DNA of 50,416 nt from contig NZ_SDPN01000028.1 in the NCBI RefSeq assembly GCF_004134825.1, positions 1 to 50,416 on the forward strand. Reading direction: 5' to 3'. Source of the stretch: Agromyces albus (GTDB lineage Bacteria; Actinomycetota; Actinomycetes; Actinomycetales; Microbacteriaceae). Shown here piece after piece: positions 23,948 through 34,660 of the stretch; position 1 is the first letter of the stretch, and each line of letters begins with the position of its first letter. Both the position numbers and the translations under genes were made by a program. Below the pieces are notes generated by a model. That model saw only the letters and a list, made by a program, of their open reading frames with translations, did no database searches and was not told the origin of the DNA.

Positions 23948-23950
23948 GCT
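23945..23950 (+). promoter_or_regulatory. Possible -10 TAGGCT before the MinD-like gene
   Basis: TAGGCT overlaps the pyc stop codon and would start a transcript with a leader of about 30 bases to GTG 23986. That GTG carries a strong GAGGAGGGG ribosome site. No -35 was recognised. Confidence 0.35.
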
Positions 23951-23985
23951 GTGCTTGAATTTGGCGCTGATGAGGAGGGGTATCG

Positions 23986-25374
23986 GTGGCTGAGAACGAA
24001 AACGATCACAAGCCGGCGACCCGACGTGTGGGCGCGACCCGCACGACGGCCGTCGAGCACGGAGATCTGCCGCGGTCGAACCGCTCGCGCAGGGCAGACG
24101 CACTGTCCGAGAGCGTCGACCTCCGGGTCGACCTGCCGCCGGCGCCCGTGCACGAGATGCCCGAAGACGAGGTCGCCGTGGCGATCGACGATGTCACGGT
24201 CAACCCCGGAGCCGTGGCGGGAGGCGCCCCGAGCACCAGGTCGATCGAGGTGGTCACCCCCGCACTGCACGGCTCAGGCGCGCGCAGCGGCTACCGCCGC
24301 GAGCCCTCGCCCTACAGCGCCCTGCTCGCCTCGGATTCTGCACGCACGCCAAGCGAGCGGGCGACCGCCGCCGGCACCCACGTCGCGGTGGTCGACCTGC
24401 CGGGTGACGAGGGCGAGCCCTCCGAGGTGCCCGAACGCCCCGAGTCGTTGACCGCCGATCGGCTCATCGACCTCAACCGCACGACCCGCCCGGCTCCGCA
24501 CGGTGGCATGAACCGCTTCCTCTACGAGGCGTCGCTCCACCTCATCAACCTCGGCGACTCGGCGAAGGTGCGCGCGCACAAGGCCATGAGCCAGCGCATC
24601 CAGAAGCGCTTCGAGGGCGGCGCCCGCTTCGTGCCGGTGCTCACCCGCAAGGGCGGCGTCGGCAAGACGACCATCACGGCACTGCTCGGCATGGCTCTCG
24701 CCGATGCGCGCGACGACCGCGTGATCGCGATCGACGCGAACCCCGATCGAGGCACGCTGGCCGAACGCGTCGACCGGCAGACCCGTGAGACGGTCCGCGA
24801 CGTCGTGACGAAGGCCGCATCGATCGGCGGATACACCGACTTCTCGTCGTTCGTCTCGCGCGATGAGACCCGGCTGGACATCCTCGCGTCCGACACCGAT
24901 CCGACGTTGTCCGAGGCGTTCGACGACAACGACTACAACATCGTGGCAGGCCTCGCGGCGCGGTATTACTCGATCGTCCTCACCGATTGCGGCACTGGCA
25001 TCGTGCACTCCGTGATGAGCGCGACGCTGCAGCGCGCCGACTCCATCGTCGTCGTCTCCGGTGGCAGCGTCGACGAGGCGCGGCTCGCATCCGAGACGCT
25101 CACATGGCTCGAGGCCAACGGCTACGGCGACCTCGTGCGCAACGCCATCGTGGCGATCAACCTTGCAACGCAAGGCACCCACCTCGTCAAGGTCGACGAG
25201 ATCGAGGCGCACTTCCAGTCACGCGTGCGCGAGATCGTGCGCATTCCCTACGATCCGCAGCTCGCGGCCGGCTCGGTCGTGAACTGGCATGAATTGCGCC
25301 CCGTCACGCAGCACGCGGCGCGAGAACTGGCCGCCCTCGTGGTGGAAGGCCTGCCCGTCGACCGCGGGCATTGA
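23986..25374 (+). CDS. MinD/ParA-type ATPase with long disordered N-terminus (EspI-like)
   Basis: This is a 462-residue protein. The first ~190 residues are low-complexity, charged and Pro/Arg/Glu-rich. A helix follows ([20 protein letters not shown]), then a MinD-type ATPase with deviant Walker A K222-GGVGKTT229, [13 protein letters not shown] and [14 protein letters not shown]. The layout resembles EspI and other type VII secretion-associated MinD-like ATPases, but no ESX gene is nearby, so its cargo is unknown. GTG 23986 has GAGGAGGGG 5 bases upstream. It is followed by def, whose start is within 12 bases of this stop, suggesting co-translation. Confidence 0.83.
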   Translation: MAENENDHKPATRRVGATRTTAVEHGDLPRSNRSRRADALSESVDLRVDLPPAPVHEMPEDEVAVAIDDVTVNPGAVAGGAPSTRSIEVVTPALHGSGARSGYRREPSPYSALLASDSARTPSERATAAGTHVAVVDLPGDEGEPSEVPERPESLTADRLIDLNRTTRPAPHGGMNRFLYEASLHLINLGDSAKVRAHKAMSQRIQKRFEGGARFVPVLTRKGGVGKTTITALLGMALADARDDRVIAIDANPDRGTLAERVDRQTRETVRDVVTKAASIGGYTDFSSFVSRDETRLDILASDTDPTLSEAFDDNDYNIVAGLAARYYSIVLTDCGTGIVHSVMSATLQRADSIVVVSGGSVDEARLASETLTWLEANGYGDLVRNAIVAINLATQGTHLVKVDEIEAHFQSRVREIVRIPYDPQLAAGSVVNWHELRPVTQHAARELAALVVEGLPVDRGH

Positions 25375-25385
25375 TCGGAGCGCAA

Positions 25386-25877
25386 TTGCCGGAACGTCCC
25401 ATTCGCCTGTTCGGCGACCCCGTCCTCAAAACCATCTCAGCTCCCGTCGAACAGGTCGACGATGGCGTGCGCGCGCTCGTCGACGACCTCCTCGACAGTG
25501 TGCGGATTCCCGGCCGGGCCGGCGTCGCCGCGGCGCAGATCGGGGTGAACGTCAGGGCGTTCAGCTACAACATCGAGGGCGAGGTCGGCTACATCCTGAA
25601 TCCCGTCATCGTCGAGGTCTCGGGCGAGCCCGAACTCGTCGAGGAGGGATGCCTGTCGGTGCCCGGCCTCTGGCACCCGACACCGAGACATCCGTTCGCA
25701 CGTGTTCGAGGCATCGACCTCGACGGCAACGAGATCGAGCTCGAGGGAACCGGCCTCATGGCCCAGGCGCTGCAGCATGAGACCGACCATCTCGATGGCA
25801 TCCTCTACCTCGATCGACTCGAGAAGGCGCAGCGGCGCCTTGCGATGAAGCAGGTTCGCGAGTCCGACTGGTTCTGA
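25386..25877 (+). CDS. def: Peptide deformylase
   Basis: The protein has 163 residues. All three motifs are intact: GVAAAQIG (46-53), EGCLS (87-91, metal ligand C89) and HETDH (131-135, two His ligands and the catalytic Glu). It removes the N-formyl group from new proteins. TTG 25386 is chosen because GGAG lies 5 bases upstream; an upstream TTG at 25371 that overlaps the MinD-like stop as TTGA is an alternative. It is probably co-transcribed with the MinD-like gene. A terminator hairpin follows at 25903-25932. Confidence 0.93.
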   Translation: MPERPIRLFGDPVLKTISAPVEQVDDGVRALVDDLLDSVRIPGRAGVAAAQIGVNVRAFSYNIEGEVGYILNPVIVEVSGEPELVEEGCLSVPGLWHPTPRHPFARVRGIDLDGNEIELEGTGLMAQALQHETDHLDGILYLDRLEKAQRRLAMKQVRESDWF

Positions 25878-25902
25878 GCGCTGAGCCCGCCGCGAAACGA
25901 GC

Positions 25903-25932
25903 ACGGGCCCCCGCCGGTCGGCGAGGGCCCGT
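25903..25932. terminator. Bidirectional terminator between def and the convergent fadD gene
   Basis: A perfect 8-bp stem (25903-25910 with 25925-25932) has a loop that itself can pair (gcc with ggc). It lies 25 bases after the def stop and 18 bases beyond the end of the fadD gene. Confidence 0.75.
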
Positions 25933-25950
25933 TCCGCTGCCCGGTTCAGC

Positions 25951-27786
<1,836 letters not shown>

Positions 27787-27859
27787 GGTAGCTCCTTCGG
27801 CACCGGGGAGGGTCACGCGCGGCGCGGGTGCTTGCGCAAACCTCGGCATTGGGGTCCAT

Positions 27860-27868
27860 TACACTCTA
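27860..27868. promoter_or_regulatory. Possible overlapping divergent -10 elements, fadD/glucokinase
   Basis: TACACT on the plus strand (27860-27865) and TAGAGT on the minus strand (27863-27868) overlap by three bases within the 152-base divergent region. Both genes carry ribosome sites, so leaders of about 65-70 bases would result. No -35 was convincing. Confidence 0.3.
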
Positions 27869-27938
27869 GTCGTTGCCCGCCCGGCCATCAGGGCCTGGCG
27901 CGTCTCGACTTCACCCCTCTCCTGGAAGGCAGTTGCCG

Positions 27939-28889
27939 GTGCACGCGATCGGAATCGACATCGGTGGTACGAAGATCGCCGGTGCGGTCGTCGACGACCT
28001 CGGAGCGATGGTGCGCAGCGAGCGCGTGCCCACTCCCGCAGGCGACCCGGCCAGCCTCGAAGACGCCGTCGTCGCGATGATCCGCTCGCTCAGCGCGGAA
28101 CACGAGATCACCGCCGTGGGCGTCGCCGCAGCGGGCTTCATCGACGCCGCACAGTCCACCGTGTACTACGCCCCCAACATCAATTGGCGCAACGAACCCT
28201 TCCGCGAGAAGCTCGAGGCTCGAGTCGGCACGACCGTCGTCGTCGACAACGATGCGAACGCCGCAGGCTGGGCCGAGTTCCGCTTCGGCGCGGGTCGCAT
28301 GGTGAGCGACATGGCCATGCTCACGATCGGCACCGGCGTGGGCGGCGCGATCGTGGCCGGAGACCGCTTGTTCCGTGGTGGCTTCGGGGCGGGCGCCGAG
28401 CTCGGCCACCTGCGGGTCGTGCCCGACGGCCTCGCGTGCGGTTGCGGCCAGCGCGGATGCCTCGAGCAGTACGGCTCCGGAAGGGCGCTGCTCCGCATGG
28501 CCAACGAGATCGCCGACGCCGGGGGCATCGGGCAGGGTCTCGCACGCGTGCGCGACGAGCACGGGTCGCTCGACGGCCGTTCCGTCGGCGCGCTCATCGA
28601 AGTCGAGGACCCGGGAGCCGTCGCTGCGCTCCGCCAGCTGGGTCACTGGCTCGGCCAGGCGGCCGCGAGCCTGTCGGCCGTGCTCGACCCGCAGCGATTC
28701 GTGTTCGGCGGAGGCGTGGCCGTCGCCGGCGAGCTCCTCCTCGGTCCGGTGCGCGAGGCGTACCTCGAGCACCTGCCGGCGCGTGGATACCACCCCGAAC
28801 CCGACTTCGTGATCGCAGAACTCGAGAACGACGCCGGGGTCGTCGGCGCAGCCGACCTCGCCCGGGTGTGGGTCGCCGAACACGCCTGA
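27939..28889 (+). CDS. glk: ROK-family glucokinase
   Basis: This 316-residue ROK kinase has the phosphate-binding D7IGGTK12, NDANAAGWAEFRFGAG and the ROK zinc site CGCGQRGCLEQYGSG. GGVAVAGELLLGPV lies near the C-terminus. It phosphorylates glucose at O6; actinobacterial ROK glucokinases also take part in carbon catabolite control. ROK repressor HTH sequence is absent, so this is the kinase type. GTG 27939 has GGAAGG about 9 bases upstream. The acyltransferase gene follows 51 bases later. Confidence 0.9.
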   Translation: MHAIGIDIGGTKIAGAVVDDLGAMVRSERVPTPAGDPASLEDAVVAMIRSLSAEHEITAVGVAAAGFIDAAQSTVYYAPNINWRNEPFREKLEARVGTTVVVDNDANAAGWAEFRFGAGRMVSDMAMLTIGTGVGGAIVAGDRLFRGGFGAGAELGHLRVVPDGLACGCGQRGCLEQYGSGRALLRMANEIADAGGIGQGLARVRDEHGSLDGRSVGALIEVEDPGAVAALRQLGHWLGQAAASLSAVLDPQRFVFGGGVAVAGELLLGPVREAYLEHLPARGYHPEPDFVIAELENDAGVVGAADLARVWVAEHA

Positions 28890-28901
28890 ATCGCCCGGCG
28901 A

Positions 28902-28907
28902 TAGGCT
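28902..28907 (+). promoter_or_regulatory. -10 element TAGGCT upstream of the second plsC gene
   Basis: TAGGCT lies just after the glucokinase stop. The start would be near 28914, giving a ~27-base leader with GGGAAGGGG before GTG 28941. Confidence 0.4.
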
Positions 28908-28940
28908 GGGCGTGACCACTGGCCGGGAAGGGGCAGCACA

Positions 28941-29630
28941 GTGTTCTACTGGATCATGAAGAACCTCGTGGTCGGGCCGATCCTGCTGTCGATCTTCCGC
29001 CCTTGGGTCGTGGGGCTCGAGCACGTGCCGAAAGAGGGCGCCGTCGTGCTCGCGAGCAACCACCTCTCGTTCATCGACTCGATCTTCCTGCCGCTCGTCG
29101 TCGACCGCCCCGTGATCTTCCTCGCCAAGAGCGAGTACTTCACGGGCAAGGGGCTGAAGGGCTGGGCGACGCGGGTGTTCTTCCAGGCCGCCGGACAGCT
29201 GCCGATCGACCGCTCGGGTGGCAAGGCGTCGGAGGCGTCGCTCGAGACCGGCCTTCGCGTGCTCGGCGAGGGCCACATCCTCGGGATCTATCCCGAGGGG
29301 ACCCGGAGCCCCGACGCACGCCTCTACCGCGGGCGCACCGGAGTGGCCCGCATGGTGCTCGAGGCCGGGGTGCCGGTCATCCCCGTCGCCATGATCGGCA
29401 CCGAGCGCGTCATGCCGATCGGCACCCGGTTGCCGAAGGTGCGCCGCATCGGCCTGGTGTTCGGCGAGCCGCTCGATTTCAGCCGATTCGAGGGGCTCGA
29501 GGGTGACCGATTCGTGTTGCGCTCTGTGACCGATGAGCTCGTCTACGACTTGCGTGAACTCAGCGGGCAGGAATACGTCGACGTGTATGCGAGTTCGGTC
29601 AAGGAGCAGCGGGCCACGCAATCGCGATAG
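28941..29630 (+). CDS. 1-acyl-sn-glycerol-3-phosphate acyltransferase, canonical PlsC
   Basis: The 229-residue protein has the canonical H41LSFID46 (H-X4-D) dyad, then KSEYFTGKGLKG and GIYPEGTRSPDARLYRGRTG. It ends the acyl-acceptor region with AGVPVIPVAMIG. It esterifies the 2-position of lysophosphatidic acid in phospholipid synthesis at the membrane. GTG 28941 has GGGAAGGGG about 8 bases upstream. It contrasts with the variant paralogue at 4532-5302. It is followed 82 bases later by aroG. Confidence 0.9.
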   Translation: MFYWIMKNLVVGPILLSIFRPWVVGLEHVPKEGAVVLASNHLSFIDSIFLPLVVDRPVIFLAKSEYFTGKGLKGWATRVFFQAAGQLPIDRSGGKASEASLETGLRVLGEGHILGIYPEGTRSPDARLYRGRTGVARMVLEAGVPVIPVAMIGTERVMPIGTRLPKVRRIGLVFGEPLDFSRFEGLEGDRFVLRSVTDELVYDLRELSGQEYVDVYASSVKEQRATQSR

Positions 29631-29633
29631 GCT
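29628..29633 (+). promoter_or_regulatory. -10 element TAGGCT upstream of the DAHP synthase gene
   Basis: TAGGCT overlaps the plsC stop codon. Transcription would begin near 29640, giving a leader of about 73 bases to GTG 29713. No attenuator was recognised in that leader. Confidence 0.35.
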
Positions 29634-29712
29634 CGTTGAGCGGCGGTCGCAGCGTGCGACGCCGTTATCCATTCCCGGCGCCCAGTGCGCCCGAACCCTC
29701 CAGGACACTCCC

Positions 29713-31083
29713 GTGGTACAGCTCGTCGAGCCGATCGTCAATGCAGATCCCTCCGTCATTGCCGGCCTCGACTATTGGCGCACGCTGCCGATCAAGCAGC
29801 AGCCGGCGTGGCCCGACCCCGAGGCGGCGCACGCGGCATCCGCAGAGCTCGCAACGCTGCCGCCGCTCGTGTTCGCGGGCGAGGTCGACATCCTGCGCGA
29901 CCGGCTCGCGGCCGCGTCTCGCGGCGAGGCGTTCCTCCTGCAGGGCGGCGACTGCGCAGAGACCTTCGCGGGCGCCACGGCCGACCAGATCCGCAATCGT
30001 GTGAAGACCGTGCTCCAGATGGCGGTCGTGCTCACGTACGGCGCCTCGATGCCGGTCGTGAAGATGGGCCGCATGGCGGGCCAGTTCGCCAAGCCGCGCT
30101 CGAGCGACATCGAGACGCGCGGCGACGTCAGCCTGCCCGCGTACCGCGGCGACATCGTCAACGGCTACGACTTCACGCCCGAGTCGCGCGCAGCCGACCC
30201 TGCACGTCTCGTGAAGGGGTACCACACGGCGGCGTCGACGCTCAATCTCATTCGCGCGTTCACGCAGGGCGGGTTCGCCGATCTCCGCCAGGTGCACTCG
30301 TGGAACCAGGGGTTCGCCACCAACCCGGCGAACGCCCGCTACGAGTCGATGGCTCGCGAGATCGATCGCGCGATCAAGTTCATGGAGGCGTGTGGCGCCG
30401 ACTTCGAGGCGATCAAGCACACCGAGTTCTACACGGGCCACGAGGGCCTGCTCATGGACTACGAACGGCCGATGACGCGCATCGACTCGCGCACCGGCAC
30501 GCCCTACGACACGTCGTCGCACTTCATCTGGATCGGCGAGCGCACTCGTGAGCTCGACGGCGCGCACGTCGACTTCCTGTCGCGCGTGCGCAACCCGCTC
30601 GGAGTGAAGCTCGGTCCGACCACGACGCCCGAGGTCATGCTCGAGCTCGTCGAGAAGCTCGACCCCCACCGCGAGCCGGGTCGGCTCACCTTCATCACGC
30701 GAATGGGCGCAGGCAGGATCCGTGATGCCCTGCCGCCCCTCCTCGAGGCGATCAAGGCGAGCGACGCGAACCCGCTGTGGGTCACCGATCCGATGCACGG
30801 CAACGGCATCACGACCCCCACTGGCTACAAGACGCGTCGCTTCGACGACGTCGTCGACGAGGTCAAGGGCTTCTTCGAGGCGCACCGCGCCGCAGGCACG
30901 CATCCCGGCGGCATCCACGTCGAGCTCACCGGCGATGACGTCACCGAGTGCCTCGGAGGCTCCGAGCACATCGACGAAGAGACGCTCGCGACGCGCTACG
31001 AGTCGCTCTGCGACCCGCGGTTGAACCACATGCAGTCGCTCGAGCTCGCGTTCCTCGTGGCCGAGGAGCTCTCGGCCCGCTGA
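29713..31083 (+). CDS. aroG: Class II 3-deoxy-7-phosphoheptulonate synthase (DAHP synthase)
   Basis: The 456-residue protein matches the plant-type class II enzyme. It has LLQGGDCAETFAGATADQIR, VKMGRMAGQFAKPRSSD, the metal-binding HTEFYTGHEGLLMDYE, and LWVTDPMHGNGI. It condenses phosphoenolpyruvate and erythrose 4-phosphate, the first step of aromatic amino acid synthesis. The usual N-terminal extension of M. tuberculosis AroG, used in allostery, seems shorter here. GTG 29713 is the only start close to the conserved body; its ribosome site is weak, so it is less sure than the product. Confidence 0.95.
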   Translation: MVQLVEPIVNADPSVIAGLDYWRTLPIKQQPAWPDPEAAHAASAELATLPPLVFAGEVDILRDRLAAASRGEAFLLQGGDCAETFAGATADQIRNRVKTVLQMAVVLTYGASMPVVKMGRMAGQFAKPRSSDIETRGDVSLPAYRGDIVNGYDFTPESRAADPARLVKGYHTAASTLNLIRAFTQGGFADLRQVHSWNQGFATNPANARYESMAREIDRAIKFMEACGADFEAIKHTEFYTGHEGLLMDYERPMTRIDSRTGTPYDTSSHFIWIGERTRELDGAHVDFLSRVRNPLGVKLGPTTTPEVMLELVEKLDPHREPGRLTFITRMGAGRIRDALPPLLEAIKASDANPLWVTDPMHGNGITTPTGYKTRRFDDVVDEVKGFFEAHRAAGTHPGGIHVELTGDDVTECLGGSEHIDEETLATRYESLCDPRLNHMQSLELAFLVAEELSAR

Positions 31084-31131
31084 CCAGGCACGCGGGGCGT
31101 CCGGCAACGGATGCCCCGCGCTGCTGCCTGG
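31084..31131. terminator. Long hairpin with GCAA loop between convergent aroG and pknL
   Basis: It begins the base after the aroG stop codon. An outer 7-bp stem (31084-31090 with 31125-31131) encloses a 13-bp inner stem (31091-31103 with 31108-31120, one G-U pair). The inner stem is closed by a GCAA tetraloop. No T run follows; it probably terminates or shields both convergent transcripts. Confidence 0.65.
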
Positions 31132-31162
31132 CCGGGCGACGCGTTCCGCTCAAGCCGATCGA

Positions 31163-31192
31163 GGCGACCATCGGCGACCATCGGCGACCGCG
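31163..31192. repeat. 10-bp tandem repeat after aroG
   Basis: The unit tcggcgacca occurs twice in tandem (31171-31190 counted from one phase), with partial copies on either side. It lies in the intergenic gap before the end of the kinase gene; no function is evident. Confidence 0.5.
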
Positions 31193-31216
31193 GCGATCGC
31201 GCGGAACCGCGACCGC

Positions 31217-33130
31217 TCAGCCGAAGTTGACGGTGACCTCGGAGCCGCGCTTGAGCATCTCACCGGGGGCGGGGCTCTGCACCGAGGCGATGACGGCGCC
31301 CTCGAGGAAGGCGGGCACGTTCGACGTGACCGCGAACTCGAGTGCTTCGAGTTGCGCTCGTGCCTGCGCGATCGTCTGGCCGGTGATCACGTTCGGCACC
31401 TCGACGAGGTCTTGGCCCTTCGAGAGCGTGAGCACGATCGTGTCGCCTTGCCGAACCGGATCGGTCGCGGGAGTCGCGGAGATCACGTGATCGGCCGGCA
31501 CGTCGTCGCTGAATTCGGCGTCGGCGTAACCGACAACGAGCTTCGCCTGCTCGATCGCGGCCGCGGCTTCGCCGACGGGGAGGCCGGTGACGTCGGGCAC
31601 CGGGCCGAGTGAGACGACGAGCGTGAGGTCGCGGAGCTCGGCGTAGGTCGCGCCGACCGGCGCGCCATCGGCGTCGAGGACGGCGATGACGGAGCCGGCG
31701 GCGACGTCGGAGGAGAACTGCCCGGCGTTCTGCTCGGCGACCGTGAAGTCTTTCAGTTGCGCGCGGGCGTCGGCCTCGGGCAACCCGAGCACTGCCGGCA
31801 CGCTCAACATGCGCGGTCCGATCGAGACGAAGAGCGTGATGGTGGTGCCCCGCCGCACCTGCCGTCCGGCCTCTGGGTCGGTGCCCGACACCTTGTCGAC
31901 CGGCACGACGGGATCGTTGCGCTGGCCGAGCTTCACCTCGAACCCCGCCTCCTCGAGCAACTCGGTCGCCCGATCGGGAAGGAGCGTCGCCGTCTCGGGC
32001 ACGGTCGCGAGCGCGCCCGGGCCGGCGCCGAAGTACCAGCCGGTGCCCGCCGCGAGCCCCGTGAGCAGCAGTACGAGGGCGAAGATCCAGTAGCCGCGCC
32101 GCTTGCGGCGCTCTGCGCCCTTGGCGAGTGCGGTGGTGTCGTCGCCCTCGGATGCCTCCAGCGTCGTCGTCGCCGTGGGTGCGACGCGCGGGCCGATCAC
32201 CTGCGTCGCCGCCGTGGCCGCACCTGCCGGCACCGCGGCATCCGTCAGCACCATCGTGCCCTGTTCGGTGCGCGGCGATTGCGGACCGCGGATCACCGGC
32301 TCGACCTCTCGAAGGCGATCGAGCATCTCGCGCGCGTCGCGCGGGCGTTCCTCGGGGTCTCGGACGGTGGCCCACAGTACGAGCTCGTCGAGCTCGGCGG
32401 GCACGTTGGGATTCTTCGAACTCGGCGTGGGCACGGAGTCGTTCGCGTGCTGGTAGGCGATCGCCATCGGTGCCTCGCCCACGTAGGGCTGGGCGCCGGT
32501 GAGCATCTCGTACATCATGATGCCGACCGAGTAGATGTCGCTGCGCGCGTCGGCGACGCCACGCGTGACGAGCTCGGGGGAGAGGTAGGCGATGGTGCCG
32601 AGCAGCGCCTGGCCCGTGGCCGTGTTCGCGCTCGTGGCCCGAGCGAGACCGAAGTCGCCGAGCTTGATGCGGCCGTCGTCGGCGAGCAGCACGTTCTCGG
32701 GCTTCAGGTCGCGGTGCACGATGCCCGCCTTGTGCGCCGCAGCAAGGCCCGCGAGCACGGCGTCCATGATGTCGACCGTCTGCTCGGGAGTGAGGGTCTT
32801 GTAGTCCTTGAGCAGCTCGCGCAGCGTGATGCCGGGGAGGTACTCCATGACGAGATACGCCATATCGGAGTCCTGACCCTGGTCGAACACGTTCACGACG
32901 TTGGGGTGTGCCAGGCGAGCGGCCGAACGGGCCTCTTGAACGAAGCGCGTCTTGAACGAGTTGTCATCGGCGAGGTGCCCGTGCATCACCTTGATCGCGA
33001 CACGGCGCTCGAGGCGCAGGTCGGTCGCAAGGTACACGGTGGCCATGCCGCCGCGGGCGATTCGCGAGCGCACCTGATAGCGGCCGTCGACAAGACGGCC
33101 GATCATCGGATCTGCGGGCGCGGTGGTCAC
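31217..33130 (-). CDS. pknL: PASTA-domain serine/threonine kinase, PknL type
   Basis: This is a 637-residue protein. The kinase domain (~15-280) shows ARGGMATVYLATD, the catalytic HRDLKPENVLL and DFGLARATS, with a long activation loop. A variable linker, one membrane helix (~345-367) and four extracellular PASTA repeats (~370-637) follow. PASTA domains sense muropeptides or lipid II. The neighbouring Rv2175c-like gene, and aroG and idsA2 orthologues, mark it as PknL; mycobacterial PknL lacks PASTA domains, corynebacterial PknL has them. GTG 33130 is leaderless (TAGACT, 6 bases). Confidence 0.9.
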   Translation of the reverse strand: MTTAPADPMIGRLVDGRYQVRSRIARGGMATVYLATDLRLERRVAIKVMHGHLADDNSFKTRFVQEARSAARLAHPNVVNVFDQGQDSDMAYLVMEYLPGITLRELLKDYKTLTPEQTVDIMDAVLAGLAAAHKAGIVHRDLKPENVLLADDGRIKLGDFGLARATSANTATGQALLGTIAYLSPELVTRGVADARSDIYSVGIMMYEMLTGAQPYVGEAPMAIAYQHANDSVPTPSSKNPNVPAELDELVLWATVRDPEERPRDAREMLDRLREVEPVIRGPQSPRTEQGTMVLTDAAVPAGAATAATQVIGPRVAPTATTTLEASEGDDTTALAKGAERRKRRGYWIFALVLLLTGLAAGTGWYFGAGPGALATVPETATLLPDRATELLEEAGFEVKLGQRNDPVVPVDKVSGTDPEAGRQVRRGTTITLFVSIGPRMLSVPAVLGLPEADARAQLKDFTVAEQNAGQFSSDVAAGSVIAVLDADGAPVGATYAELRDLTLVVSLGPVPDVTGLPVGEAAAAIEQAKLVVGYADAEFSDDVPADHVISATPATDPVRQGDTIVLTLSKGQDLVEVPNVITGQTIAQARAQLEALEFAVTSNVPAFLEGAVIASVQSPAPGEMLKRGSEVTVNFG

Positions 33131-33136
33131 CGTTCG

Positions 33137-33142
33137 AGTCTA
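33137..33142 (-). promoter_or_regulatory. -10 element TAGACT, leaderless start of pknL
   Basis: On the minus strand TAGACT is followed by 6 bases and GTG 33130. Confidence 0.6.
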
Positions 33143-33251
33143 CGAACACCCATATGCCTGAACTTGAACAAACGCCGCGGACGCGCGGATCGCAATCCCA
33201 TCGTGATACGCGGGTGTTGCGCCGAGACGTCGCGCGAATCGGTGCGCGCGG

Positions 33252-34487
33252 TCACCCCAGCTCGGAGAGCCAGGCCCGAGCTGATGTCTCCCACTTCGCG
33301 TAGTGGTCGGGGAACGCGCTCTGCTGCACGGCCTGTGCCGCTTGCGTGACGGTCATCGACTCCCAGCCTGCGATGTCGAGCAGGCCGAGGGTGCGGCCCG
33401 CGTTCGGGTTCGCCGGGCCGCCGTAGAAGGCGGTCGTGGCGCGCACGGGATCGAGTACCTCCTCGACGGTGCCCCAGCCCCGGCTCGGCCGCTGCTGGAA
33501 GAGGCCGAGGGAGTCGAGGTCGCCGTGCTGCACGTTCGCCAGGCCCGATTCCTGCGCCGCTGCAGCGAGAGCGACGACGATGCCCTGGTGGGGGACGCCG
33601 AGCGCACGACCGACTTGGATGATGATCGAGGCGTTGGCCCGCATCTCGTCGGTGAGCGCGACGCTTACCGAGGCCACGGTCGTCACGGCGATGGGGCGGG
33701 GGATTCGCAGGGATTGTCCGGGCTGGATGATCCCCGAGGCGTCGAGGCCGTTGGCGGCGATGAGCTCCTGCACGCCGACGTCGTTGCGTGCCGCGATGTC
33801 CCAGAGGGTGTCGCCGTCGACGACGACGTGGGTGTCCTCCGTCGCCGTCTCGGGCGGCGAGGGCGCCGGCGCCTGGGCGGGCGCAGCAGCAACCGTGGTG
33901 CCGTTCACCGGCGGCAGCACGATCGCCTGCCCGGGGAAGATGAGGCTCTGGCGACTGAGCCCGTTCGCGCTGAGCAGCTGGTCGACGTCGAGGCCGTAGG
34001 CGGCCGCGATGCCGCTCACCGTGTCGCCCGAGACGACCACGTGCTTCACGATCTCCGCCTCGGGGCTCGGCGCAGCGGCGGTCGCACCGCCGCCGGGGAG
34101 CGCGAGACGCTGTCCGGGGAAGATGAGGCTCGACCAGCCGAGCCCGTTGTGCGCGAGCAGCTCGGCCGTGGCGAGACCGAATCGCTCGGCGATGCTGCTC
34201 ACGGTGTCGCCGTCGGCGACGGTGTACTCCGACGGAACGGATGCCGGGGCGCTCACCGCCGCGCTCATGGGCTTTGCGGTCGTCGACTTCGCTTTCGGCT
34301 GGCGCTTCGACTGCTGTGGAGCAGCCTCGGCGGGCTGGGCGATGCCGAGTGTCACCGCGATGGTGCTCACGACGGCCAGTGGCAGGGTGAGGAAGCGACG
34401 GATGCGCCGTCGTCGAGTTCTGTCGGGCTCGACTGTTTCGGTTGTGGGCGCGGGATCGGCCGCGGCGGCCTCGGACTGGTGGTGCAT
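33252..34487 (-). CDS. Triple-LysM peptidoglycan-binding protein with transglycosylase-like C-terminus
   Basis: This is a 411-residue protein. A basic N-terminus and membrane/signal segment (~31-53, ending near PAEA) are followed by three LysM domains at ~88-131, 150-192 and 220-263. Each has a YTVADGDTVSSIAERFGL-like start. Low-complexity Ala/Pro linkers separate them. The C-terminal ~130 residues hold AAAAQESGLAN (E313) and SLGLFQQRPSRGWGT, as in goose-type lysozyme-like or lytic transglycosylase domains, so it probably both binds and cuts peptidoglycan. The ATG at 34487 has AAGGGGG about 5 bases upstream. It lies next to pknL, which may sense the same wall. Confidence 0.88.
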   Translation of the reverse strand: MHHQSEAAAADPAPTTETVEPDRTRRRRIRRFLTLPLAVVSTIAVTLGIAQPAEAAPQQSKRQPKAKSTTAKPMSAAVSAPASVPSEYTVADGDTVSSIAERFGLATAELLAHNGLGWSSLIFPGQRLALPGGGATAAAPSPEAEIVKHVVVSGDTVSGIAAAYGLDVDQLLSANGLSRQSLIFPGQAIVLPPVNGTTVAAAPAQAPAPSPPETATEDTHVVVDGDTLWDIAARNDVGVQELIAANGLDASGIIQPGQSLRIPRPIAVTTVASVSVALTDEMRANASIIIQVGRALGVPHQGIVVALAAAAQESGLANVQHGDLDSLGLFQQRPSRGWGTVEEVLDPVRATTAFYGGPANPNAGRTLGLLDIAGWESMTVTQAAQAVQQSAFPDHYAKWETSARAWLSELG

Positions 34488-34648
34488 TGTTCCCCCTTCG
34501 CCGGCGTCCGATGCCGGCTCCCGCGCCAACCGTCGCACAGGCAAATAGGGGAGTCAAACACCTCGCCGCGCGTCCGCCGACTCCGCGCGCGCGCACCGGC
34601 GGCGGCGAATTCCGTGAGTCCCGCTTCCGGCTGTCCCGCCGATCATGG

Positions 34649-34654
34649 CAGTCT
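34649..34654 (+). promoter_or_regulatory. Probable -10 CAGTCT, leaderless start of the Rv2175c-like gene
   Basis: CAGTCT ends 6 bases before GTG 34661; the first base deviates from TANNNT. TGAGGG in the spacer could alternatively act as a ribosome site. Confidence 0.4.
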
Positions 34655-34660
34655 TGAGGG

